A stretch of 64,000 nucleotides of DNA from Alg239-R122 sp041746135. Lineage in GTDB: Bacteria > Pseudomonadota > Alphaproteobacteria > Sphingomonadales > Sphingomonadaceae. Where the stretch lies: NCBI GenBank assembly GCA_041746135.1, contig JBGTHQ010000003.1:62001-126000 (forward strand), written 5' to 3'. The notes below the pieces were generated by a model. That model ran no database searches. It was not told the origin of the DNA and saw nothing but the letters and a program-made list of their open reading frames with translations. Of the stretch, positions 24,749-32,107 are shown piece by piece. The translations under genes and the position numbers were made by a program. Numbering within the stretch: position 1 is the stretch's first letter; each line of letters opens with the position of its first letter.

Positions 24749-25306
24749 CTAGTCGGTCTCCGGCGGCGTGTCAGGCACTCTGAGCGCCGGTACGGCCTTG
24801 GCCGCATCTTCGGCCGTGATGCCGGGCGGCGGCGCGGCGGAAATGCGGTCGCTGCCGCGCATCACACGTCCCGCGCGCTTGATCGCGCGGCGTACGCGCG
24901 GATAGGTGCCGCACCGGCACAAGTTGCGGATCGAGTCGTTGATCTCGGCATCGCCGGGATCGCTGTTTTTGCGCAGCAGCGCCGCCGAAGCCATGATCAT
25001 GCCGGGGGTGCAAAAGCCGCACTGTACGGCCTGTTCCGCCACGAACGCCTGTTGCACGGGATGACTGCGGTCGCGCGACAGCCCCTCGATCGTGGTGACG
25101 AACCGGCCCTCGGCCTCGGCCAGCGTGACCAGACAGCTGCGGATCGCCTCGCCGTCGATATCGACCATGCACGCGCCGCAATCGCCGTTGCCGCATCCGT
25201 ATTTGGTGCCGGTCAGGTTCGACGCATCGCGGAGCGCCCATAGAAGCGGCGTTTCGGGATCCATTCGGTATTGCACCGGGCGATCATTGACGGTGAGTTT
25301 GGTCAT
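24749..25306 (-). CDS. 2Fe-2S small subunit of a xanthine-dehydrogenase-family oxidoreductase, orphan
   Basis: 185 aa. The plant-type 2Fe-2S cluster site KYGCGNGDCGACMV with a following Cys in IRSCLV, and the second helical cluster site QCGFCTPGMIM with NLCRCGTYP, are complete. The protein matches IorA/CoxS-like subunits that pass electrons from a molybdopterin large subunit. No large subunit or FAD subunit lies on either side: the neighbours are a TonB receptor and a YdeI-like gene. It either pairs with a distant IorB-like gene or is a remnant, although the frame is intact. Confidence 0.9.
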   Translation of the reverse strand: MTKLTVNDRPVQYRMDPETPLLWALRDASNLTGTKYGCGNGDCGACMVDIDGEAIRSCLVTLAEAEGRFVTTIEGLSRDRSHPVQQAFVAEQAVQCGFCTPGMIMASAALLRKNSDPGDAEINDSIRNLCRCGTYPRVRRAIKRAGRVMRGSDRISAAPPPGITAEDAAKAVPALRVPDTPPETD

Positions 25307-25385
25307 GGTGGAGCGTTATGGGTGCGATGGATGGGGATGGCAAGAGGATGCAGTTGGATGAAAGCGCGACGGCAGTTATTGATTC

Positions 25386-25691
25386 CTATTTCACATTCTT
25401 GTCGATCAAGACATCTTGTTGCCACCGGCTAGGTGCCTTATCGGTGCGGTGAATGCAACCGGCCCAGCAGCAAGGACGTCTTTTGCCTTCCAGCAATTCC
25501 TCACATGTGCGCTTGATGCGACGTTGGCGGGTCTTCGATTGCTTGGCATCTTCGACCCAGCAAATGAATTCATTGCGCCCGATCGGCGTCAGACTTTGCC
25601 ATAGCTCGAAAGTTTGAGGACTGCTTTGCACAGCAGTCTGCATGTCAGATTGCGCTTGGTGGACTGTTCCATGAAGAAATTTATCAGTCAT
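25386..25691 (-). CDS. YdeI/OmdA-like small protein
   Basis: 101 aa. LTPIGRNEFICWVEDAKQ followed by TRQRRIKRTCEELLEGKRRP and CCWAGCIHR matches the YdeI/OmdA-associated group of small proteins, whose W-x-x-x-AK-x-x-x-T-R-x-x-RI pattern is retained. The function is unclear; relatives are called bacteriocin-protection proteins on thin evidence. Three Cys near the C-terminus could bind metal. GC is lower than in neighbours. The start ATG at 25691 coincides with the predicted transcription start, so the mRNA may be leaderless. Confidence 0.65.
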   Translation of the reverse strand: MTDKFLHGTVHQAQSDMQTAVQSSPQTFELWQSLTPIGRNEFICWVEDAKQSKTRQRRIKRTCEELLEGKRRPCCWAGCIHRTDKAPSRWQQDVLIDKNVK

Positions 25692-25698
25692 TGCGAGA

Positions 25699-25727
25699 TT
25701 TATAATCCACTAGCATTGCAAGGTCAA
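25699..25727 (-). promoter_or_regulatory. Sigma-70-type promoter of the YdeI-like gene
   Basis: On the minus strand TTGACC (25727-25722), a 17-base spacer and TATAAA (25704-25699) form a good promoter. Transcription should start near 25692, at or next to the ATG at 25691. The remaining bases up to 25873 show nothing else recognisable. Confidence 0.6.
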
Positions 25728-25873
25728 ACAGCCACGATCAAGAGGATTAATCAGTTGAACGTACAACTCGATTTTGTGGATCGCTTTCTTGAGTAGCTAA
25801 TGCGCAAAACAAGGCTGCGTTTGTGCTTCCAAAATTAGGCGTCAGCAAACATCAAGTTATTGCTGCTTAACTC

Positions 25874-26635
25874 TCAATCCCGCCAGCTTGAATCGATCTT
25901 GTCGACCTTGCGCACCATCGCGGCGAAATCGGGTGCGCCGGGGCCGCCGGGGAGCTGCGTCTGGCTGAGGTCGCGCTGGTGCACGTCGATTACCTCTTGC
26001 GGCACCATGATCGGCTTGCCCATCGACAATGTCGCCAGCTGGATTTCGCAGGCGCGTTGCAGGGCCCAGTAGGTGATAAACGCTTCGGGCAAAGTCCGGC
26101 CCATCACGACGGGCCCGTGATTTTTCAGCATCAGCACGCGCTTGTCGCCGATATTCTTGATCAGCCGCTCACCTTCCTCACTACGCACGGTGACACCCTC
26201 GAAATCGTGATAGGCAATCTGGCCGATGAAATTGCAGGCATAGAAATTGATCGGGAGCAGGCCGCCTTCGGTACACGATACCGCCATCGTTTCGGTGGTA
26301 TGCGTGTGGATAATGCAGTGCATGTCGGGCAACTGCTTGTGGAATACGCTGTGCTGCGTAAAACCCGCCTTGTTGACGGGGTAGGCGGAGCCGTCGAGCT
26401 TTTCGCCCGCGCCGTTAATCTTGACCAGGTTCGATGAGCACACTTCGGAAAAATGCAGACCATAGGGATTGATGAGAAAGGCGTCCTCCTCACCCGGAAC
26501 CTTGAGCGTGATATGGTTATAGATCATTTCCGACCAGCCCATCATGTCGAACACGCGGTAACAGGAGGCGAGCAACTTGCGCGCCTCGCGCTCTTCGCTG
26601 GACATTTCGTTATGGGTGCGGATTGCGGTCGCCAT
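25874..26635 (-). CDS. Class II aldolase/adducin-family protein
   Basis: 253 aa. The zinc-site pattern CIIHTHTTETMAVSC and the later MLKNHGPVVMG hold the His ligands; MGWSEMIYNHITLKVPG and LINPYGLHFSEV are typical of the group annotated as class II aldolase/adducin domain proteins. Relatives include fuculose-phosphate aldolase and ribulose-5-phosphate epimerase, but this larger subgroup has no proven substrate. It stands alone on the minus strand with 293 bases of upstream sequence. Confidence 0.85.
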   Translation of the reverse strand: MATAIRTHNEMSSEEREARKLLASCYRVFDMMGWSEMIYNHITLKVPGEEDAFLINPYGLHFSEVCSSNLVKINGAGEKLDGSAYPVNKAGFTQHSVFHKQLPDMHCIIHTHTTETMAVSCTEGGLLPINFYACNFIGQIAYHDFEGVTVRSEEGERLIKNIGDKRVLMLKNHGPVVMGRTLPEAFITYWALQRACEIQLATLSMGKPIMVPQEVIDVHQRDLSQTQLPGGPGAPDFAAMVRKVDKIDSSWRD

Positions 26636-26722
26636 GATATCTCTCCCTTACAGGTTCTTATTTGCTACTGTCATCGCACAGATTTGGCCCCTAAAGCAAT
26701 CCGGCAATTTAGCGCAGATAGC

Positions 26723-26737
26723 GTGCATATCATGCAC
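26723..26737. promoter_or_regulatory. Palindrome upstream of the class II aldolase gene
   Basis: GTGCAT-ATC-ATGCAC is a 15-base perfect inverted repeat, 88 bases upstream of the aldolase start. Its size and location fit a repressor or activator site, but no regulator gene is adjacent. Confidence 0.3.
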
Positions 26738-26865
26738 AAGGGCCAGCATTTTGTGGGGCATTATGAAGCGGAAAAGACTTGATTAAGGCGCGACTCACTG
26801 CTATTCGCGCCCCAGATTGTCCGTAGATATGTCTGCGGCATACCCTTTTTAATTGTAATGATACG

Positions 26866-26896
26866 GTCCGTTTGCAGCCTGATGCAGCTTACGGAC
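26866..26896 (+). promoter_or_regulatory. Inverted repeat in the rpsU leader
   Basis: GTCCGT (26866-26871) and ACGGAC (26891-26896) pair around an inner TGCA...TGCA, giving a hairpin that ends 32 bases before rpsU. GGAG at 26913-26916 then serves as ribosome binding site. The hairpin may regulate S21 synthesis; this is inference from structure only. Confidence 0.35.
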
Positions 26897-26928
26897 AAAC
26901 GGCATTTTGACTGGAGTTTTAGATACTT

Positions 26929-27132
26929 ATGCAAATCATGGTACGCGATAACAATGTAGACCAGGCGCTTCGCGCACTGAAGAAAAAATTGCAGCGCGAA
27001 GGCGTGTATCGCGAAATGAAATTGCGTCGTCACTATGAAAAGCCGTCCGAAAAACGGGCGCGCGAGAAAGCGGCTGCCGTGCGCCGTGCGCGCAAGATGG
27101 ACCGCAAGCGCGAAGAGCGCGACGGCAAATAA
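26929..27132 (+). CDS. rpsU: 30S ribosomal protein S21
   Basis: 67 aa. MQIMVRDNNVDQALRALKKK and the basic C-terminal region LRRHYEKPSEKRAREKAAAV are typical of alphaproteobacterial S21. It helps base-pair mRNA leaders with 16S rRNA. An internal ATG at codon 4 (MVRDN) is the alternative start. A strong terminator follows. Confidence 0.96.
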   Translation: MQIMVRDNNVDQALRALKKKLQREGVYREMKLRRHYEKPSEKRAREKAAAVRRARKMDRKREERDGK

Positions 27133-27149
27133 GCCCCTTTTTCAAAATA

Positions 27150-27180
27150 CCCGGCGGTGATTTCCACTGCCGGGTTTTTT
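27150..27180 (+). terminator. Rho-independent terminator of rpsU
   Basis: CCCGGC (27150-27155) and GCCGGG (27169-27174) form a stem that extends inward through GTG/CAC, followed by six T residues (27175-27180). It isolates rpsU from the FKBP gene. Confidence 0.9.
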
Positions 27181-27255
27181 GTGTCTGGCGTTTGCGCAGA
27201 CAGGCCTATATGTCACCTGCAAATGCACCCAGCATTCCATAGCGAGAGATTGAAT

Positions 27256-27801
27256 ATGACCGTAACCGCCGTTCCGATCCGCCCTGTTAAAAAAGGCACG
27301 CTGACCAAATTATGGTTCGGCATCGCGCTGGCCATATTGCTCGCGGCAGGGTTAGCATGGGCGGCACAGGTTCCGGCCATCACCCTTGTTACGCAAACCG
27401 CTGGAGAAGGGCCTTCGCCCGTGGACGGCGATGTGGTGCTGGTCAATTACGAGGGCAAGCTGGCCGACGGTACGGTGTTCGACAGCGGGCAACAGACACC
27501 GTTGCAAGTCAACGGCGTGGTCCCCGGTTTCTCGCAAGGGCTGAAGCAGATGCAAAAGGGCGGCAAATATACGCTCGAGATTCCCGCGTCGCTGGCTTAC
27601 GGCGCCGCGTCGCCCGGCGCGCAGATCCCGCCCAATTCGGATCTGATATTCGATGTCGAATTGATCGATTTCAAATCGGAAGCCGAAATCCGCGCGATGC
27701 AGGAACAGATGCAGCAGATGCAACAAATGCAGATGCAGCAGCTACCGGGCGGTCCGGGCGCGTTGCCGCCAGGTGCGCCGCCGATGCCGCCGGGCAACTG
27801 A
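27256..27801 (+). CDS. Membrane-anchored FKBP-type peptidyl-prolyl isomerase
   Basis: 181 aa from ATG at 27256. A cytoplasmic stretch, a hydrophobic anchor (about 20-38) and an FKBP domain with VLVNYEGKLADGTVFDSGQQ, VVPGFSQGLKQMQKGGK and LAYGAASPGAQIPPNSDLIF. The C-terminal tail is unusual: a Met/Gln-rich helix (EQMQQMQQMQMQQ) followed by a Pro/Gly-rich end. Such a Met-rich helix could bind copper or a partner, but this is speculation. It would act on proteins in the periplasm. Confidence 0.9.
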   Translation: MTVTAVPIRPVKKGTLTKLWFGIALAILLAAGLAWAAQVPAITLVTQTAGEGPSPVDGDVVLVNYEGKLADGTVFDSGQQTPLQVNGVVPGFSQGLKQMQKGGKYTLEIPASLAYGAASPGAQIPPNSDLIFDVELIDFKSEAEIRAMQEQMQQMQQMQMQQLPGGPGALPPGAPPMPPGN

Positions 27802-27809
27802 TTTAGGCG

Positions 27810-28883
27810 TCAGCTTTTGTCGGGTGTGGGTGTCGCCTCGTCATTGAGCCTCGACTGGCGCTCCAGCGCGACTTTTATCATCGCCACGATCGGATCGGCC
27901 AGCGCCAGCCCGAGCAGGCCGAACAGCGCCCCAAAGATCAACTGCGCACCCAGCACCAGCGCGGGGGCTAGATCGACCGTCTTTTTCGCGACCATCGGCA
28001 CGATCAGATAGCCATCGACAACTTGTACAATCATGTAGACGATGACGGCATAGATGCCGGTGTCGACGCCTGCGGAAAATCCGACCATGATGATTAGCGC
28101 GCCCGATATGATCGCGCCGATATTGGGCAGGAAAGCCAGCAATCCGGTCAACAGGCCGAGCAAGGCCGCCATCGGCACGTTGAACATGGCGAGCAACGCC
28201 CAGGTGCCGAATCCCTCGACCGCCATGCCGAGCAGGCGGCCAGCGAGCAGGCGGCGCATCGTGAAACCGATCTTGTCCATGGTACCGTAGAAATAGTCGC
28301 GGCTTCTGAGTGGGATCATCCACGCGAGACCGCGCTCGTACAGACGCGGTTCGACCGCCATGAAGATGCCCAGTACGATCATCAGGAAAAAGCTGGCTAT
28401 ACCGCCGACGGCCGACGTTACCATGGCCGTGAACTTGCCAAATCCCCCCATGATCTGGCTGGCCATGCCTTTAAGGTCGTTGGCATCGGCGGTCAACCCC
28501 ATAGCGGCGGCCCAATTGGCAGCGCGTTCGACTTGAAAGTCGATGATTTGCGGCAGGGCGGCGGCCTGCGCCACCAGTTGCGATCCGGTGAAATAAAATG
28601 TCCATGCGATAAACCCGAACCCGGCGAGAAGGACGATGAGCAGCCGAAATCCGCGGGCTATGGGCAGCACGCGGCCCAGCAGGCGGGTGCCGCCGTCGAG
28701 CATAAAGGCGAATACCATCGCGCCAAATATCAGCAGCAGCGGCTGCGCCAGATACCCGACCAGCAGGACCAGCACCGCCATCCCGATCCAGATCGCGGCT
28801 TTCTTGACCTCGCGCAGCATGATCGGGTCGTGGATTTCCGTGGGGCCGACTTTTTCCGGACCTTCGCTGATTTCCTCTGACAT
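27810..28883 (-). CDS. AI-2E family transporter (PerM/TqsA-like)
   Basis: 357 aa from ATG at 28883, preceded by GGGGGAAG three bases upstream; an ATG five codons earlier would include that site inside the gene. It has about seven to eight membrane helices with the family blocks FAFMLDGGTRLLGRVLP, LGLLTGLLAFLPNIGAII and VDGYLIVPMVAKKTVDLAPA. Members export autoinducer-2 or act as Na+/H+ antiporters; the substrate here is open. It is the last gene after lepB, nine bases away. Confidence 0.88.
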   Translation of the reverse strand: MSEEISEGPEKVGPTEIHDPIMLREVKKAAIWIGMAVLVLLVGYLAQPLLLIFGAMVFAFMLDGGTRLLGRVLPIARGFRLLIVLLAGFGFIAWTFYFTGSQLVAQAAALPQIIDFQVERAANWAAAMGLTADANDLKGMASQIMGGFGKFTAMVTSAVGGIASFFLMIVLGIFMAVEPRLYERGLAWMIPLRSRDYFYGTMDKIGFTMRRLLAGRLLGMAVEGFGTWALLAMFNVPMAALLGLLTGLLAFLPNIGAIISGALIIMVGFSAGVDTGIYAVIVYMIVQVVDGYLIVPMVAKKTVDLAPALVLGAQLIFGALFGLLGLALADPIVAMIKVALERQSRLNDEATPTPDKS

Positions 28884-28907
28884 ATTCTTCCCCCTCATTC
28901 CCTGGCG

Positions 28908-29813
28908 CTATTGTGCTTTACGATTGCCCGTCGGTATCTTTTCGGGTCGCAGGCTCTGCCATGCGCGGTCGCCGCGCAGCGATTGCCACCATGTCAGCGG
29001 ATTGAGCGTTGCCGAACCGTCGAGCGAGAATGTCGTGAATTCCGCGCGGCCGCCGATATTTTCCAGCGGGATTGGCCCGTCCAGCCCCCGCACCGAACGG
29101 GGCGCGCGGCTGTCGGCGCTGTTGTCGCGATTGTCGCCCATCACGAAAACATGCCCGGACGGAATGGTAATCCGCTCGTAATTGTCGAGCGTCTGATCCT
29201 CCACATCGGTAATATCGTAGCTGACGCCATTGGGCATGGTTTCGCGCAGGATCGGCAGGACGCAAATCTCGTTGCCATCATTGTTGCGCATCTTGCGCTT
29301 GGGAAAGCTGCTATATTCGCACGGCGAATTTGCATCAACGGGCAGCTCGAGATCGGGCTGGACATCCTGCGGCACCGGCTTGCCATTGAGGACAATCTGT
29401 CCGTCACGCACGGCGATGGTATCGCCGGGCAAGGCCACGACGCGCTTGATATAGTCTTCCTTGCTGTCCTTCGTGGTGATGATAACGATATCGCCATATT
29501 CGGGCGTGCCACCGAACAGACGCCCCTTAAAGGGGGGAAGAACGTGGAAAGAGGCCGAGGCCCAGCCGTAGCCATAGGGATATTTGCTCACTATCAGCCG
29601 GTCGCCGACATCGAGCGTTGGCATCATCGACATGGACGGAATGTAGAACGGCTTTGCCAGCAGGCTGTGAAAAGCGATCACCGCGAGCAGCAACAGCGCC
29701 AGCCCGCGCAGTTCCTTGAGCCAGTTGACCGGCTCCTTGCCGTCGTCCGCCATTTCGGCGGGGTCGGTATTGCCTGTAGGAATACCTGTCATTTCGTTTT
29801 TCTGAACGTCCAT
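28908..29813 (-). CDS. lepB: Signal peptidase I
   Basis: 301 aa from ATG at 29813. One N-terminal membrane segment (about 36-53) leads to YIPSMSMMPTL with catalytic Ser62 and to DYIKRVVALPGD with the general-base Lys near 123; FVMGDNRDNSADSR is the conserved C-terminal box. It cleaves signal peptides on the periplasmic side. A TTGACA-like hexamer close before the ATG raises the possibility that translation starts at the second Met (29792), which would not affect the domain. Confidence 0.95.
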   Translation of the reverse strand: MDVQKNEMTGIPTGNTDPAEMADDGKEPVNWLKELRGLALLLLAVIAFHSLLAKPFYIPSMSMMPTLDVGDRLIVSKYPYGYGWASASFHVLPPFKGRLFGGTPEYGDIVIITTKDSKEDYIKRVVALPGDTIAVRDGQIVLNGKPVPQDVQPDLELPVDANSPCEYSSFPKRKMRNNDGNEICVLPILRETMPNGVSYDITDVEDQTLDNYERITIPSGHVFVMGDNRDNSADSRAPRSVRGLDGPIPLENIGGRAEFTTFSLDGSATLNPLTWWQSLRGDRAWQSLRPEKIPTGNRKAQ

Positions 29814-29910
29814 AAGTTATTGTGTACTTCGAATTTGTCAAAGGGGAATTTGAATGGCCTGCTATCACATTCGGAGCAGGGAGGTACGCATTATTTCATA
29901 ATATCACAGC

Positions 29911-30312
29911 CTATACTTTCACAGCCTCGATGATGACGAAGGCTTGCGCCCATGGATGATCGTCGGTGAGCGTGAGGTGAATATGCACGGCATGCCCGTC
30001 CGGCACTATCGCCCGCAACTGTATCAGCGCGCCGCCGGTCAGATTGAGCGTGGGCGCGCCCGAGGGTTTGTTAACGACGCCGATATCGCGCATGAACACG
30101 CCCGCCTTGAAGCCTGTGCCGACCGCTTTGGAAAAGGCTTCCTTCGCCGCGAAGCGCTTTGCATATGTACCGGCTTTGGTAAACGGACGCCGCGCGGCCT
30201 TGGCGCGTTCGACTTCGGTAAATACGCGGTTTTCGAACCGCTCGCCGAAACGGTCGAGCGAATTCTGGATGCGTTCGATATTGCACAGGTCGGAGCCGAG
30301 CCCGACGATCAT
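29911..30312 (-). CDS. acpS: Holo-[acyl-carrier-protein] synthase
   Basis: 133 aa. MIVGLGSDLCNIERIQNSLD has the Mg2+-binding Asp, and RFAAKEAFSKAVGTGF the second catalytic block. It transfers phosphopantetheine from CoA to ACP. Start overlaps the stop of the small membrane protein gene (ATGA). The pdxJ-acpS-lepB order is common in proteobacteria. Confidence 0.96.
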   Translation of the reverse strand: MIVGLGSDLCNIERIQNSLDRFGERFENRVFTEVERAKAARRPFTKAGTYAKRFAAKEAFSKAVGTGFKAGVFMRDIGVVNKPSGAPTLNLTGGALIQLRAIVPDGHAVHIHLTLTDDHPWAQAFVIIEAVKV

Positions 30313-30587
30313 GCGAACGAGATTATCAAGAAGAGTAATCCGAATATAATCGGCAATGCTGACGCGAGCGTCAAAGCGGCAGTCCATTTTTCATATCTTG
30401 CCATGCGAAAGGAGTACAAGAGTACTCCGATATGAATAATGGGCGCAAGCAGAAAAATGGGCCATAACCAAACCATATGCGGCGACCATAAGCCTCCGAC
30501 CGCATATCCGAAAAAAAGTAGCGAAACCAAGAAGGCAGGCAGATTTGCAGCTTGTAATATCTTAAACTGTGCAAGTTTGCTTATCAT
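30309..30587 (-). CDS. Small membrane protein between pdxJ and acpS
   Basis: 92 aa with three hydrophobic segments (about 14-31, 40-60 and 69-91) and a short basic loop between the last two (FRMARYEKW). Both ends overlap their neighbours as ATGA, so it is firmly part of the operon. I do not recognise a family. Its base composition is lower in GC than pdxJ and acpS, which suggests later insertion into an old operon or relaxed codon constraint in a membrane protein. Confidence 0.75.
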   Translation of the reverse strand: MISKLAQFKILQAANLPAFLVSLLFFGYAVGGLWSPHMVWLWPIFLLAPIIHIGVLLYSFRMARYEKWTAALTLASALPIIFGLLFLIISFA

Positions 30588-31339
30588 CGCGCTTGGTCCA
30601 TCAGGTCGCGCATTTTGCGGATGCTTTCCTCCAGCCCAATAAAGATCGCCTCTCCGACCAGATAATGACCGATATTCAGTTCGGCAATCTGCGGTATGGC
30701 GGCGACTGGCTGGACATTGTCGAAGGTCAGGCCGTGTCCCGCATGCGGCTCGATCCCGTTTTTGACCGCGAGCGCCGCCGCATCGGACACGCGCCGCAAT
30801 TCCGCCTGTGCACCTTCGTTGTCGCCGTCCAGCAACAGGTGCGCATAGCGGCCGGTATGGAATTCGACCACCGGCGCGTTGAGGCGGATAGCCGCTTCGA
30901 TCTGGCGCGGGTCGGGTTCGATAAAAAGGCTGACCCTTATACCGGCATCGATCAGCCGCCCGACGATCGGCGCGATGTGATTGTGCTGGCCGGCGGCGTC
31001 GAGCCCGCCTTCGGTCGTACGCTCCGCGCGTTTTTCGGGCACAATGCACGCGGCGTGCGGTTTGTGGTCGAGCGCGATGGCCAGCATCTCTTCCGTCGCC
31101 GCCATTTCCAGATTGAGCGGAAGCTCGGTCGATTCCATAATACGCCGTAGATCGCTGTCGTTGATATGTCTTCTGTCTTCACGCAAATGCGCGGTAATGC
31201 CATCGCCGCCCACCCGCGCCACGATTTCTGCCGCCCGCACCGGATCGGGATGCGCACCGCCGCGGGCATTGCGGATGGTGGCGACATGGTCGATATTGAC
31301 GCCGAGCCTGAGGCGCCTTTTTTCATGCAATGCGCTCAT
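30584..31339 (-). CDS. pdxJ: Pyridoxine 5'-phosphate synthase
   Basis: 251 aa. LGVNIDHVATIRNARGGAHP, GITAHLREDRRHI, LPLNLEMAATEEM, VSLFIEPDP, FHTGRYA and GHGLTFDNV cover the PdxJ TIM barrel and its catalytic His and Glu. It makes pyridoxine 5'-phosphate from deoxyxylulose phosphate and aminoacetone phosphate. Overlaps pyrE upstream and the small membrane gene downstream, each by four bases. Confidence 0.97.
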   Translation of the reverse strand: MSALHEKRRLRLGVNIDHVATIRNARGGAHPDPVRAAEIVARVGGDGITAHLREDRRHINDSDLRRIMESTELPLNLEMAATEEMLAIALDHKPHAACIVPEKRAERTTEGGLDAAGQHNHIAPIVGRLIDAGIRVSLFIEPDPRQIEAAIRLNAPVVEFHTGRYAHLLLDGDNEGAQAELRRVSDAAALAVKNGIEPHAGHGLTFDNVQPVAAIPQIAELNIGHYLVGEAIFIGLEESIRKMRDLMDQAR

Positions 31340-31920
31340 ACCTGCAAATCGCGGCTGCCCGGCTTTTCAGCGGGCAGTTTTGTCAGTTCGGGCGGCAAGT
31401 CGTCGGGCGCATAATCGGGAATGTCCAGCGTAACCAGCGACACCAAAGGCACGCCGATATCCGCTTGGCCATTGGAACGGTCGATCAGGCACGCCGCGCC
31501 CAGCAATTCTCCCGGATGCTCGCGGATCGCGGTCAGGCATTCGCGCGAGGATTTGCCGGTCGTGACGATATCCTCCACCATCACGACTTTTGCGCCTTCA
31601 GGGATTTGAAAGCCGCGCCGCAAGCGGAATGCGCCGTTTTCGCGCTCGACGAAAATGGCGGGACAACCCAGCGCGCGTGCCGTTTCATAACCGGGTATTA
31701 TCCCCCCCATGGCGGGCGAGACGATCATATCGACTTTGCCGAATGTCTTGTGGATCGCCTGTGCCAGCGCGCTGCAAATGCGTTCGGTCCGGTCCGGATA
31801 CTGGAAAACGCGCATCTTTTGCAGAAATATCGATGAATGCCGGCCTGACGATAATATGAAATGCCCCTCTAGCAGCGCCTTGCTGCTGCGAAATTCGGCC
31901 AGAACTTCTTCTTGCTGCAT
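31336..31920 (-). CDS. pyrE: Orotate phosphoribosyltransferase
   Basis: 194 aa from ATG at 31920. SSGRHSSIFLQKMR, IVSPAMGGIIPGYETARAL and the PRPP motif VVMVEDIVTTGKSS are present. It converts orotate and PRPP to OMP in pyrimidine synthesis. It is first in a run pyrE-pdxJ-membrane protein-acpS-lepB. The gene is divergent from the cytochrome oxidase operon, sharing a 187-base upstream region. Confidence 0.95.
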   Translation of the reverse strand: MQQEEVLAEFRSSKALLEGHFILSSGRHSSIFLQKMRVFQYPDRTERICSALAQAIHKTFGKVDMIVSPAMGGIIPGYETARALGCPAIFVERENGAFRLRRGFQIPEGAKVVMVEDIVTTGKSSRECLTAIREHPGELLGAACLIDRSNGQADIGVPLVSLVTLDIPDYAPDDLPPELTKLPAEKPGSRDLQV

Positions 31921-32002
31921 TGAAAATCGTCCTTTACGTAGCGTCAGGCGTCTGAATTGCGTGTGCCGCAACCTATGCCACAAAAAATATAACTAGATAA
32001 GC

Positions 32003-32031
32003 TTGAGACTGGCTGCAAGCCTGCGTATAAG
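32003..32031 (+). promoter_or_regulatory. Promoter of the cytochrome oxidase operon
   Basis: TTGAGA (32003-32008), a 17-base spacer and TATAAG (32026-32031) make a good sigma-70-type promoter 77 bases upstream of coxB. No FixK or RegR box was recognised next to it. Confidence 0.6.
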
Positions 32032-32107
32032 CCGCGTCATATTTTACAGATTCAGGACATTGCGAGACAGCCAACGCACTTGCATTGAAACGGGAAACGA
32101 AATCAAG

